A DNA stretch of 64,000 nt, taken from assembly GCA_914767715.1 (NCBI GenBank), contig OU612066.1, forward strand, positions 32,898,283 through 32,962,282, in the 5' to 3' direction. Source of the stretch: Membranipora membranacea. Its lineage: Eukaryota; Bryozoa; Gymnolaemata; Cheilostomatida; Membraniporidae. Of the stretch, positions 14,113 to 25,400 are shown one piece after another (position 1 is the first letter of the stretch; every line of letters begins with the position of its first letter). Position numbers and translations under genes: made by a program. The notes beneath the pieces were generated by a model. It was not told where the DNA came from, searched no databases, and saw only the letters and a program-made list of their open reading frames with translations.

Positions 14113-17100
14113 TGGTGAGGCTGAAAAGTAGCTCTCCTCAGTAAACATTCATACACCACATGGAGTCCTGGGTACTGAGCTCTCTACCAATAACAGGTTT
14201 GCTCAACAAAAACTTCATCATCCTAGAGAACAATAGAAAATTTCCAAAATTTGGAAAGTTTTTGGTTAATTTTTCACAATTTGGAAAGTTTTCAGACATA
14301 TTGTTTTTGTAATGCGTACACAAAAACGCTTCATATCGTTGTCACGTGACGGCAATAGCTGCAAGTCTAAGCTTTTAGGTGGTTTCTTAATGTGAAGACA
14401 GAAGTTAGCCACAAGTGTTTTCTCACTCAATTTTTCCATCAAGCCTATCCTTTTTGTTATCAGAACATGTTAATTGCTGTTCAGTATCAACACCACATGA
14501 GCCGATCGCATGACGGCCGAATTCACATCTTTGGGACTTGGCAGGGGGATCGGTTTTACAATTATTGGAAATGGTAGGTTATTTATAGTCTTCATCTTCA
14601 ATTAACATGGCGAACCAAAGTCAGAGAAAATTTATAATAATTATAATACAGGATACAGTGTGAGAGCCAAAAACTTCCACGACCAGTCGACCACTGTATC
14701 AAGAGAGCAAAAAGAGGCTTTAGCGCTAACCATGATTATGTACAAATATTTGAAGTCATTGCATAGTAATCAAAGCCAAAAATCAATGATTCTATCTTTA
14801 TAATTTCGTCGTAATAAGGAGGTCTTTAAACTTTAATGTGACACTAAATTCCAAAAAAAGGAAAGGAAGCCGGCATTCGTGGTATTATCAAACCTCACGG
14901 TCCTGGACAGGCCTGAGGAGCAATCATAATAAACGGTGAGCTATTTAAAACTGACCTCATAAAACTCTAATATATGCGACTTTAATTCAGAGCATCGACT
15001 TGATTTATAGTTTGTAAAATTCCATCTGTTGATCTTCCTTCAGCCAATTAGAGATCTCCTTGTGGAAGTAGAGTAATAAGGATCTGGGTGGTACAGCGTG
15101 GGGAACTATTAAATATACAAACATGGAGAGTTAAAAGGTTAGCAAGATCTTAATAGTGTGAATTTAATCACCCAGAGATACTGTGATTGACAGCCTCCAC
15201 TTTTAAGAACTAATGTGACATATTTGTATCACAGGGTGTTTGTTGCTGAGAAAAACTGGGTAACTCCCCCACCACCTAACAAAAGTATCATCAACATCAT
15301 AAGTTATGAGAAAGTAAAGTACATGGTGAAAATACTACACCTAGTCTGAGCCCCCCAGAATTTTGCCCGCCCCGACGCCCCCCCCCCTGGCGCAAGTTCT
15401 GAGACAAATAGTCATAGCTACAAGCACTGATGGTTTAAATCATGTGGATTAATGAGCTGCATACATCCTCCATCCCTTGTGTCCAAAACACAACAATTTC
15501 TCATGTATGCATAATATGCAAGCTTGTGTGCTGAAAAGTAATTTCTGGTATCCCACAAGCGTAATTTCCATAGTTATTCCCATCATTTAACAAAACTGGA
15601 AATTTTGCATCAGTACACAGGCCATGTATAATCTACTACCACTTGTAACTTTTGACATGAGAGACACAGTCTTTGGATTGTGGGATATCAACGAATACTT
15701 ATCAAGTTTGAATGAGACACTGATGGTATATAAGTATGTTTTGCTGAGTATAACTTTGATGACATCAGAGATTTCGGCTCCTTGATATCATTCTGCCCTC
15801 CGAAAATGCGTCTACTGTGATATCGAGCTTACTCAGATAAACCTTTATTTACCTGGCAACATGTTCCTGCATCTGCCTATAAAAATCACCCAGCAATTTT
15901 TGTGATTGTTAAAACAGGGAGTTTGGGACCACCCTCTCGGAATAACAATAAGCTGTTGTAAGTAGGAGTTAGCCCTTCATGGAACTAAATTGTCTGTGAA
16001 AGAATAACTCCAAGTTTGATAACAAACAGCCACAGTGCTTATCTTGGAAGCTGTGTCGTAAAATCCCTGATCTATCCATTGTTGAGTCTTCACCTTATAA
16101 AATAAAACAGTATAAGGACAAAGTGTGTGTGGAAAATTCCATATAAAGCCAATCGATACATATACTGATATCTAGTGTTGTGAAGGCGATGTGAACGTGC
16201 CACATATTCTTGTCTAGTCACAGAGCATCAAAACTCAGGTCAGCTAGTGGAAACTCCAATATTGTGTTAGTTTTGAGACATTACCACATTGGAATTTTAC
16301 CCAAAAAAATCAAGGTTAAAACAGTATGTAAAATGCAGTCGAGTGGGAAGTGTCATTATTGCAAATGGAAGGAGAAAGAGAAAAACATGGAGCAAGCATT
16401 GAAATGGCTTACATGGTTGTGTTAAAAGGGAAAATCACTGCGATAAGCTACTCAAGCTATTGGTATAATTTGTTTGGTGTTTTGCAAACAAACAGCCATA
16501 CAACCTCAACAGTCTCCCAAGGCTTATAATCTGAGTCCAATACAATTAACTTACAACACCAGCTCTATATGGATTACGTTCTGGCAAGACACATGGCTTA
16601 AATTATTTGAGATTCAAACCGTTTGAAATGTCAAAAAAGATCTTTTTCTTTTACAGACAAACAGACATAAGAAACCATAGATAAAATAGATATTGCACTA
16701 GAAGATGATTCTATCGGCTAAAATATCAGGCTATTTGACGCTCATGCAGAACTGTGTCCTGTTATTATCCCTTGGAAGTTCTGAGTAGGATTTTTCCAAA
16801 GTTCACAATATGAAACATGAGTCAAAGTCAACCCAATATATTCTACCATAGCAAGCTACAAAACAACAAGTTGATGACAGTATCTCGAACAACAACTATA
16901 TCTCACACTGCAAAGCACAAGGTCAGCCATATCCATTTTCCATAAGCAATCAATACAAGCGCTGTCTGTATGAATCGGAACGAACAATCAGGAACGTTCT
17001 CGAGCGCTGCCACACATATTGAAATTCTCCTCATCCTGTCAATATTACCAAACACCAGAGTGTGTACGACAATGGAAACGATGCATTGGCACTTGATAAC

Positions 17101-17117
17101 ATGTGACACATATGAGA

Positions 17118-17257
17118 GATAGGAGATCTTACGTTGTCGAGTAGTCGAGTAGTCGAGTAGTCGAGTAGTGACAGTGTTACAAGTGAGGATAGGAGATGTT
17201 ACGTTGTCGAGTAGTCGAGTAGTCGAGTAGACGAGTAGTCGAGTAGTGTTACAAGTG
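17118..17257. repeat. Two-level tandem repeat: 8-bp arrays inside a 70-bp duplication
   Basis: The unit gtcgagta is repeated 4-5 times from 17136 and again from 17206. Each array has the same left flank (gataggagat, one change, then ttacgttg) and the same right flank (gtgttacaagtg), so a roughly 70-bp segment that already held the microarray was duplicated in tandem. Confidence 0.8.
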
Positions 17258-18311
17258 TTTCATTATCAAACACTTTCACCAGTCTGTAGGCAAAAAAACA
17301 CTATTCTCATCTCATATCTTCACACCATCCGATGTTAATGAAACAAACAAACAAAGTCTTACTGTTGTTGAGTGTCTTATCCTTATCCTTACTTGTTTAT
17401 ACTATACCGAAGTTCAGAGTACAATAAGAGTTATTATCAGGATTAGAAACCATACATTCAATGACTATATAACTGATTGAATTACACCTCCATGCTGTTG
17501 ATGAAATTATGGGCACCAATTCCATGAGACCCATTTTTCTTTACTTGTCCGAGTCTATGTGAGAGGCTCTGGTTGTAAGTTTGCATAGATTTTGCCTACT
17601 TGTTAGTGGGGGTTGTAACTATTGGCCAACAACTCCTCTCAACTTACCAGGAGCGTAAGGAGAGAAAAAAAATATGCACAGGAGGAAAGGTTGTGTGCCA
17701 GCTTGATATATTGACATTCATGACTAGCTCACAATAAGTCACCCTAAGCTAGCTAAATTAAACTCTAGCCAAAATTCCCTTGTAACCAAAATTTATGTCG
17801 CCATACACAAACTGAATTTCCCAGTGGACGTCATGGAAAACAATCTTGGAAAACAACAGAAACATATCGATTTTAGTGACGAAGCTGTGGCGGCAAGAAA
17901 ACTCACCTATGTTTCTAGAAGAATCTTTAACTCGATGGTTCGTGTTTGGCTCCAATCCACACTCCACAGTAAACAACCAAGTCCCGTACAAATCATCGCC
18001 AACACAAGAGATAGTTACATGAATCAAAATATCAGGAAGACAGCCATGTTATAACAGCAACATTCTAATGATACAACATGATAGCAGTTATCAGAGAGTA
18101 GGTATTAGCTACAGTCACTAGCTACTATTGGGGGCGACTAAGTGTAAGATAGAACTTACTATAGCAAAGACAGGTCATTATGTGGTAACAGTGAATGTTA
18201 GGCAGCCATACATTTTGCTATTTCAAGCATGTGTAAAAAGGTGGACCTTTCTTCCTGGGAATATTTTCTCCTCTAAGGTAAGTACTATCATGAGAATGGA
18301 TAAGTTTATTT

Positions 18312-18456
18312 GTGGTATGTGAGCACTCACCTTGTATTTTGTGGTATGTGAGCACTCACCTTGTATTTTGTGGTATGTGAGCACTCACCTTGTATTTTGT
18401 GGTATGTGAGCACTCACCTTGTATTTTGTGGTATGCGAGCACTCACCTTGTATTTT
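18312..18456. repeat. 29-bp tandem repeat, 5 copies
   Basis: Five near-identical 29-bp units of the form gtggtatgtgagcactcacc followed by ttgtatttt; the last unit has one substitution (tatgcgagc). On the minus strand each unit contains caaggtgagtg, a near-ideal 5' splice-site sequence. Confidence 0.9.
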
Positions 18457-18712
18457 GTGGTAGCTATTGATGTTTGGGTTTTGCAAGAAAACAGCATGAA
18501 CCAGTAATATATGAACAAGATCCTCACGTTGACCGAATCCAGAATATATATATTGCGAAACATTCTCAAAAAGTATCATTATCATGAAGTTTATATAATT
18601 AATTTACTCAAATTGAGCTGGTTTTTGAATTTTTGTCCATTCGTGTCATGACCAGAATTTTGAGGTCACATCATCTTGCTTAAGTTGCATGTACCAAATT
18701 GTGGTGACGTCC

Positions 18713-18718
18713 TTTATT
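18713..18718 (-). promoter_or_regulatory. Candidate polyadenylation signal of the RPP14 gene
   Basis: AATAAA on the minus strand, 87 bases downstream of the RPP14 stop codon. Its position implies a short 3' UTR. Inferred from motif and spacing only. Confidence 0.5.
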
Positions 18719-18804
18719 TGTCACCTCAGGTCAACAACGTCTTGCGATAGGCACTTTGCTGGGAGTGCCACATGCCAACATATGATATGATGATCAGGTG
18801 AGGA

Positions 18805-20388
18805 TCAGCTAGTAGTTGTAGAGCTGACATAATCCCTGCTATTACATGATAGCCCCATCAGATGTGCTGAACTCTAAAAAAAAACAAATGGCACACATAA
18901 CATATTAGCTTGATAGACACAAGGAGCATTTGTGTTAATCAAAAGAAGAGCTAGCTCTTTTTTTCAATTTTTCACACAAGATCAGAACAGTAAGGCAGAG
19001 TGTAATCACATTATCGCTTTGTGAAGTTTGTATGAATGGGCAGATGGGAGCAGGAGGGCACCTGCCATAGCCTGTCAGCTTGGGAGACTAGACCTGAGGT
19101 ACCGCGCAGCAACTTGTGGGTAAGTTTTGCCGGTAGAACTAGTGAGTCAAAGCAGAGCATCAATCTATGATATTGGACTTTAGCGAGAGGGCTTTATTCA
19201 CTCATATAACCAACCTGTGTTACATGAAGTGTAACTGGGGTATCGCCTATCTGTGTAACAAATGTCACGGCGCTTCTTAATTTCACATAAAACCTGCAAA
19301 ATGAAATTAGATTATTGATTATCGCAAGTTGTTCCCTCTTTTTTAATACTCAGGTTCGGAGGGGAGGTAACTCCATAAATCTAATTAATTTTCAAGCATG
19401 TACTTGTTACGAGTTCTCTTCAGTGAGACTGATGATGCAGAGGAAGAGGTGAACGTGTGATCCGCATAGATAGACGGGGAAAATATTGATTGCGTCTAAT
19501 AGCTTTGGATTTTTTTGGACCTTTTTCTTTGCTTTGGAAGCCAGTCAAACCAACACGAATTGTCAGTGAACTATTGACATATTTGGAGAGTAACTTACTT
19601 TGATGGGCATCTGATGATTGCAAGTTTCTCTTTGAGGTCAAAACTCAGAATGTCTATTGTTGTGACAGATCCAAGCTGTAAACATTAAAATAGGAAAGAT
19701 GTGAGCCTATTTGTCCACATGCAGAAATGTTACACGCCTTTGGGTTATGGAGACGCCATTTAGCCAGCAAAAGGGCATGAGCTCATCTGCAACGAATATG
19801 TGCTACATTTAAAGGGTTTCTTTTTCCACTCACCTCGCCAAACAGAGCTTTCATACTCATGTTGATAGCGTGTTTAGACTGACTTGCAGTTATAAGTGAG
19901 CTGTTTCTCCCATAAATATGCTCTTCTCTTATAAATATAACAGAATACAACTTTTTTGAGGAGTAAAAATTTCAGATATACATCAACGTAGATTCAATTT
20001 CATACAGTCTTTGACTTCTCTACTGGTGAAAGAAAATTTAATCTCAAGCACATACAATTATATATAATATATGTTCAAGGGTTTTACAGCATCAATGTTA
20101 AGTGATTGCATTACCGTTATTGATAGGTCAAATATTAACAAGATTATGATAACTACTGCAAATGTCCAGTTGGCATATTGATTATCATAACCAATATGCC
20201 ATGAGCCAACGTATCGAAACCTGAAATTTTGATGCTCACATTTTAACTCTGATGTAACGATAGGGTTGTGAATCGATTTTAGACACTATTCGTCTAAATG
20301 GGTACTCAGACTGATTTTCTTTACCATCATCATTTTGATTTATTTCATCTGTCTCCATTTTCTCATTCTCATCTTTCTGTAGCTTCAT
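18805..20388 (-). CDS. RPP14: Ribonuclease P/MRP protein subunit p14 (RPP14/POP5-type fold)
   Basis: Five coding exons on the minus strand, in gene order: 20388-20240, 19927-19834, 19675-19599, 19293-19215, 18873-18805. The joined CDS is 468 nt (155 codons plus stop), and all phases agree. RPP14 is a protein subunit of the nuclear RNase P/MRP ribonucleoprotein that trims tRNA 5' leaders and pre-rRNA. Recognisable human-like segments are MKALFGE (human VKDLFGE), TTIDILSFDLKEKLAIIRC (human LPLDILTYEEKTLSAILRI), YVKLRSAVTF (human LVKLWSSLTL) and the C-terminal LMGLSCNSRDY (human LLALSGNSREL). The N-terminus is longer than in the 124-residue human protein and acidic or Gln/Asn-rich. The least certain boundary is the start of exon 2, where I chose the acceptor by phase and homology. 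Confidence is high for the family and moderate for the exact N-terminus. Confidence 0.88.
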
Positions 20389-22433
20389 GATTTGATGGCT
20401 AAAACATATCATATAGGCCTATGACACACACATCGCATCATTCATATGCAGTATATCTATATGTGCAATCCCAATTTCACAGAGAGGAGCAAACTTATTC
20501 TCTGCCTCGTATATTTCAAGGTGTGTTATGTTGGATTGCTCTCAGCCTGGTTATTATCTCCTCAATCTTACCATATGATGACAGGATTAATTGATCAAGG
20601 TGTATAAATAATACAAGTAAATGATGGTCAAACTAACTACTACCAACTACTATCTATCATGTGTGATATGGTGTCTACAACAATCAATTCAATGTCTTTC
20701 CAAGTAAAATTGTGTACAACTATCCAAATGTGTTTACTCTGAGCAAACACACCAGCTAGTACTGGTGAGTTGATGATACATGCAAGGGGTAACAGTCACT
20801 CTGTGATAGGAGATCCTTGGGAGAACTATGTATTTATTTCATATTTGGCCTCCTTTTGGTAGTAAAAATTTAAAATAGTGACTCAACTGACTGATTTGAT
20901 TGATCATGCAAAAGTTGAGATGATTTACATTAGCAAGGTCGCAATGAATATTTTACTGTGCGAGTTAAAGTGAGTTCTACTTACAATAAGTATGGAACGG
21001 TAAACAATACCAATTATTTAGTTTTTCTTGCCATAAAATTTAATTAGATTCACTTCATCATAATTGACCTTGCATGTGACCTCTTGAAGGCCGAGAACAT
21101 TTAAAAAAAATTCAACATAATGTTTACACAAGAATGTGTGCAAGAACTAGTCTGAGAGCTATCATCTATCAATCTATATATGAGTTATCTTCTCACTTTA
21201 CATGAGAACACAATCAAGTAAAAAAAACCACAATAATATACAGCGAGTTAATCCTCTCTGCTACAACCAGCTTCTTGCTTCAACCATGCTTCACAACGTT
21301 GCCTGTCTTGATGAGCATTGTTTTATGTATGGAGGCATAGGGCAATATTCCCATGGCAGGGACAAACATGATCACTTCTCAAGGACACTTCTTATATAAT
21401 ATTGGTTGGTCAGAGAGAATTGAAACTTGAATCAACCCATTGTCCCTGGGTTGATTCTGTCAGATCAGGTCAGATTGAGGCTGTTCATCGCAAGAAAAAA
21501 CTTCAACAACACCCGTTTAGCCATCTCCTACACAAACATGCAGAAATCAAAATCCATGTTCCCGTTATAATGCAAATTGCAATTCATTGTGAGTAAAAGT
21601 TTATTCAAAATTTTTGAAAAAAATTGTTCTAAACATTATACGTTTACTACAGATCCAGAATAGATAAATAGAGCCCATAACATGGCAATATTAAACATGA
21701 TCGCTAATCTCTTCAAATATAGAAAACTTGAGCAAAACGCTTAGTAATAAAATAGTAACAATAAAAAAAACTAAAAGCAAGCAGGACAACAAGCGAGGTA
21801 GATATATCTTTATTTACCACCATGTTGTGATAGTAAAATGATTGTTGGGGCAAATGTTTTGAGGCAAGAGCTGCAACTCGTCATTAGGGGCAATTAGTGA
21901 TGCAACATTTCACTTTCTACACTTAGAATGTCTCCGTAAGTTAGGAGCAATACAGGTAAGTCAGCTCAATAGGATCATCAGTAGTTCAAACTTAGTCATG
22001 ATGTTGGCCAATCTCAGCAATAGTCAAAGAAATTGGCGTCACTCGGATCAATGAAATTGCTGCAAAACCTATTGTTCATACACAGAGTGATGATCAGAGC
22101 TTCTGTGCAAATCTTCAACCAGCTCCTCATTTAAAGTTTATAATAAATACAAAATCTTCAGCATCATGATGGCAGCATAAAACAATTATTTCAATTTGAG
22201 TTTGACACAAAAAATCCAGTTTCTCATCATCATACTTCTGAATTCTCTTAGAGAAATCGGAACTGGCTCGAGCAATCATATAGTATTTTAGACAGAGGTT
22301 CTTTCTCTGTAGGGTCAGTTTGTAGGGAACTTAATGTCAGAAATGTTCACAAATCTGTCAGTTGTGTTAGTGAGAAGTAGACCAAATAAAGCATAGGTTT
22401 CAGGTCGGGTGTGCCCAGCCAATTGCTGTGGCT
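20389..22433. other. Spacer between RPP14 and CASTOR genes
   Basis: No exon recognised. It should hold the RPP14 promoter/5' UTR (near 20.4 kb) and the CASTOR 3' UTR. Small open frames on the plus strand (21.2-21.6 kb) match no family that I know. A 29-nt hairpin (gaatcaaccca, 7-nt loop, tgggttgattc) lies at 21429-21457. Confidence 0.5.
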
Positions 22434-25400
22434 TTAATGATCAGGCACATGTTTGACTTCAAACCTGCCATTACTACCAGCTTTAGGTGTGGATCTCTGC
22501 TCAAGTATATTCATAACTTGATCTATATCCTCCTGTGGAACCTGAATAAAACAATACGATGACATTATTATAATTCTCTTAGGTTCAATAGTAAAGCGCA
22601 CAAGAAACGCACAAAAAACGCACAATAGAACACGATTATGAAGTTTTGTAGGTCTAAGCTAAGGCATGCAAATACTAATGGAAAATACTAGGCCTAGGTC
22701 ACATGAGTGTTACATAACTTTCAAGTCTTTAAAATCCTTAAAAGGGACAATTGTAGGTATGTGATAATCCTCTGCTAGCCACAGTGATGGTGGAGGTTTC
22801 AGTATGGAAGATATCTCAGCCAATAGAGACTTGACTAACAATCTGTGTTACTGAAATTCTCACAAGTATGACGATTCCCAGAAACCCAAAACTCGCACAA
22901 GTTACATTCCAAAGGTTGTGTATAACCTCAACTTCAAATCCCCATTGGCTTGGGCTGTAGAGAGACAGGACAAGATATAGGAATGATGTGTGCTCATCAA
23001 GCTAAAATCTACAATTTTGTCATACTTACTGATATGTGTAAAAATACCTGGGCTTGCAAATCAATAAACCTAACTTACTACCCAAATACTAATGAACGTT
23101 ATAGTCAGGCAGTTACTTATGATAAAGTTTTGTCAAATTTGCATGGTCAAAAAATTCAATGCTCTACTTGGCATGAATTATTGAGTCTCTCGGAAGTGCT
23201 TGTTTCTTGTATTGCATTTCTGGGGGACTGTGACACCATAATGCATAGTATGGGTGTTACCTTCCCTTATTGGAGGCACTTTTGCCACCATCAATAATTC
23301 ATGCCAAGTAGAGCATAAAATTTTTTTACCATGCAAATCTAACAAAACTTTAACATAAGTAACTGCCTGACTAAAACATGCATTGTATCTAAACATTGTA
23401 TCTAAACATGCATTGATCTTTGGGAAGTCTTTAACTATACCACCAAGTTTGTAGCCTTGTCACGCAGCCAGTTATTTTATTTTTCAATTTAAATGTGCTG
23501 TGCTACAAGGCTACAAAGTTTGTGCTAATTATGTAACTAATGCATTTACCAATGAGTGATCGTTGTAATATGTACTAAGATAGTACTCGGATATTTGGTG
23601 TTTAACTAAAGGCTCTGAAATCTGGGCCACTATCCCGCATTCCTCTAGAAGTAAAAACAACAATCACCACACTGTTAACATAAAACCACAGAAATAATAT
23701 AGCATTAGAGAGCTGACAAAGCTCCTGTGTTGGTGAGAAGCTAGGACGCCACCCAGAAGTGTAAATGGGATGTGATTGGGTGAGAGCAGCAAATCAGATG
23801 GCAGAAAAATGCAGCAATGCTTATTAAGGTATTTCCGTTAAGTTTTCTATGGCAAGGCAGTGAATGTCAACTTTTGATAGCAGAAATCCTGAAATTCATT
23901 GCCATTGAATAAATTTTGTAAGGCTGTAAGTGTGAGGAATGTTGGAAATAGCGAAGTTAGAAGCCCAACTAAAGTTCTCTTCCTGTTTGTTAGCTTGAGG
24001 AAAAGCTTTAAAGTCATGCAAATTATTGCTGAGGAATAAAAAAGCATTTTGTTGCCTAGTCTGATTTGCGTAGCATACACCATCCAGCTTTGGTGATATT
24101 GTTGACATACCAAAGTATGGCCGTAATAAAATGTTGATATGTAGTATTCTGATATCTGCGCTGTGGCTATAGGATCAGACATCTGAGCCACAACTCCCGG
24201 TAAAACTGTAATTCAGATTACGATTCATTGGCGTATGTCAGACATAAACAGGTAAATAAACTATCAAGATAGTCAGATGAAACAGGGCTTCATTTTATGT
24301 TATATCACAACTTGCATACACCGATAAATTATGTAAATCAGTACTGAGGAATCAAAAGGTTGAGTTAGTGGGAGAGATAATACAGTGTTTTGTCTAGGGT
24401 TGTTTAGTTCAGTTTGACTGTCTAATCAGTATAATATAGTACAGTGACACATAAACAACTCATCAATTCAGTCAGAAATGGGAGACATTGTTTATTGACA
24501 GACTCATGTCAAAACAACAGGGACAATGTGGATATATCTGCTATGTAACAGGTCAGCTCATGTCTGGTGATGTATACATCAAAGTATTTCACCCGTCAAA
24601 ATGAAGGCCTCTTTTAGTGCTAACGATGTAACAATGCTAACTCTATGGAGCTCATTAACTAGGCCTTATGTACGAACTAATGACATAAACCATAAGAGAA
24701 TCTTCTAGTCAGGCCAAAGGTCCGCAGCATCTCACTTTTTATCATGTAATAGTTCTATCAAATTTGGGTACCACTAATCCCTAGCATGGGTAGACCTAGT
24801 CAGTAAGGAAATCTTCTGGGTTGCATCCAAACTGACTAGCATAGACCAGATCAAGGGTTTACTGCATGATCATCCAAAGGTTTTTGACCTCATGCAGAAA
24901 CAAATAGTGTACTTCAGGGTAATGGGTTCCCAGGGCAATGAGTGCATTGATCAGAATTTAAGAGCGGACATGAGCATCAAATAATTGGAAAGCTATGCCC
25001 TTGGTCGGGTCGTCACTCTAGAGGTACCATCATATCAGAAAAATAAAAGTAACCAAAATTAGCTTTGTCATGCGGCCAATTTTTTTTGTGGCTGCGCGAT
25101 ATGTACGTACAAAACGGCTGACAATATAAATTGATAAGATACACATACTGTATACATATATAAGCTGGTTGCTCCATCATCTTGATTTTGTGACATCTAA
25201 TCATTGATCATCAATAACATCATTGAATACTCCGTCCGTGATGATGCCGATCAATTGATCATTTATAGTTGTTGATAAGGTTGTATCATTTATCTCACAA
25301 ACTAAAACTTACCGAATCCCAGACCCTCGGGCATGTCACCGATCTTCACCATCTTCCAGCGTTCTTTAATGTTGAACAAAACATTCGGTGGAAACCTGAA

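Larger units (their letters stand above)
1..18700. other. Gene-poor stretch with no recognisable coding sequence
   Basis: About 18.7 kb of AT-rich sequence in which I find no exon that I can assign to a protein family on either strand. Open frames here are at most about 90 codons and lack coherent splice context or family motifs. It contains tandem repeats (1882-1924, 13702-13769, 14092-14112, 17118-17257, 18312-18456), a G run (near 5474), a C run (near 8452), short palindromic elements (8477, 9878, 12927) and a local duplication around 8405-8545. It may be intergenic, or a long intron or regulatory region of a gene outside the window. Very short exons could have been missed. Confidence 0.5.

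Noticed and set aside
14392-14577. Plus-strand open frame ending FGTWQGDRFYNYWKW followed by a donor-like gtaggt
   Set aside because: No partner exons or family match found; not reported as a gene.
17758-18027. Minus-strand open frame of 89 codons with a GDDLYGTWLF segment, loosely like the start of the cathepsin C exclusion domain, and a possible donor after DSSRNI
   Set aside because: No usable ATG or upstream acceptor in frame, no matching downstream protease exons found, and an overlapping open frame exists on the other strand. Resemblance is limited to a few residues.
22950-23297. 115-codon open frame in a CASTOR intron
   Set aside because: It runs through both arms of a foldback element; the overlapping minus-strand frame reads the same arms. 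Repeat artefact.
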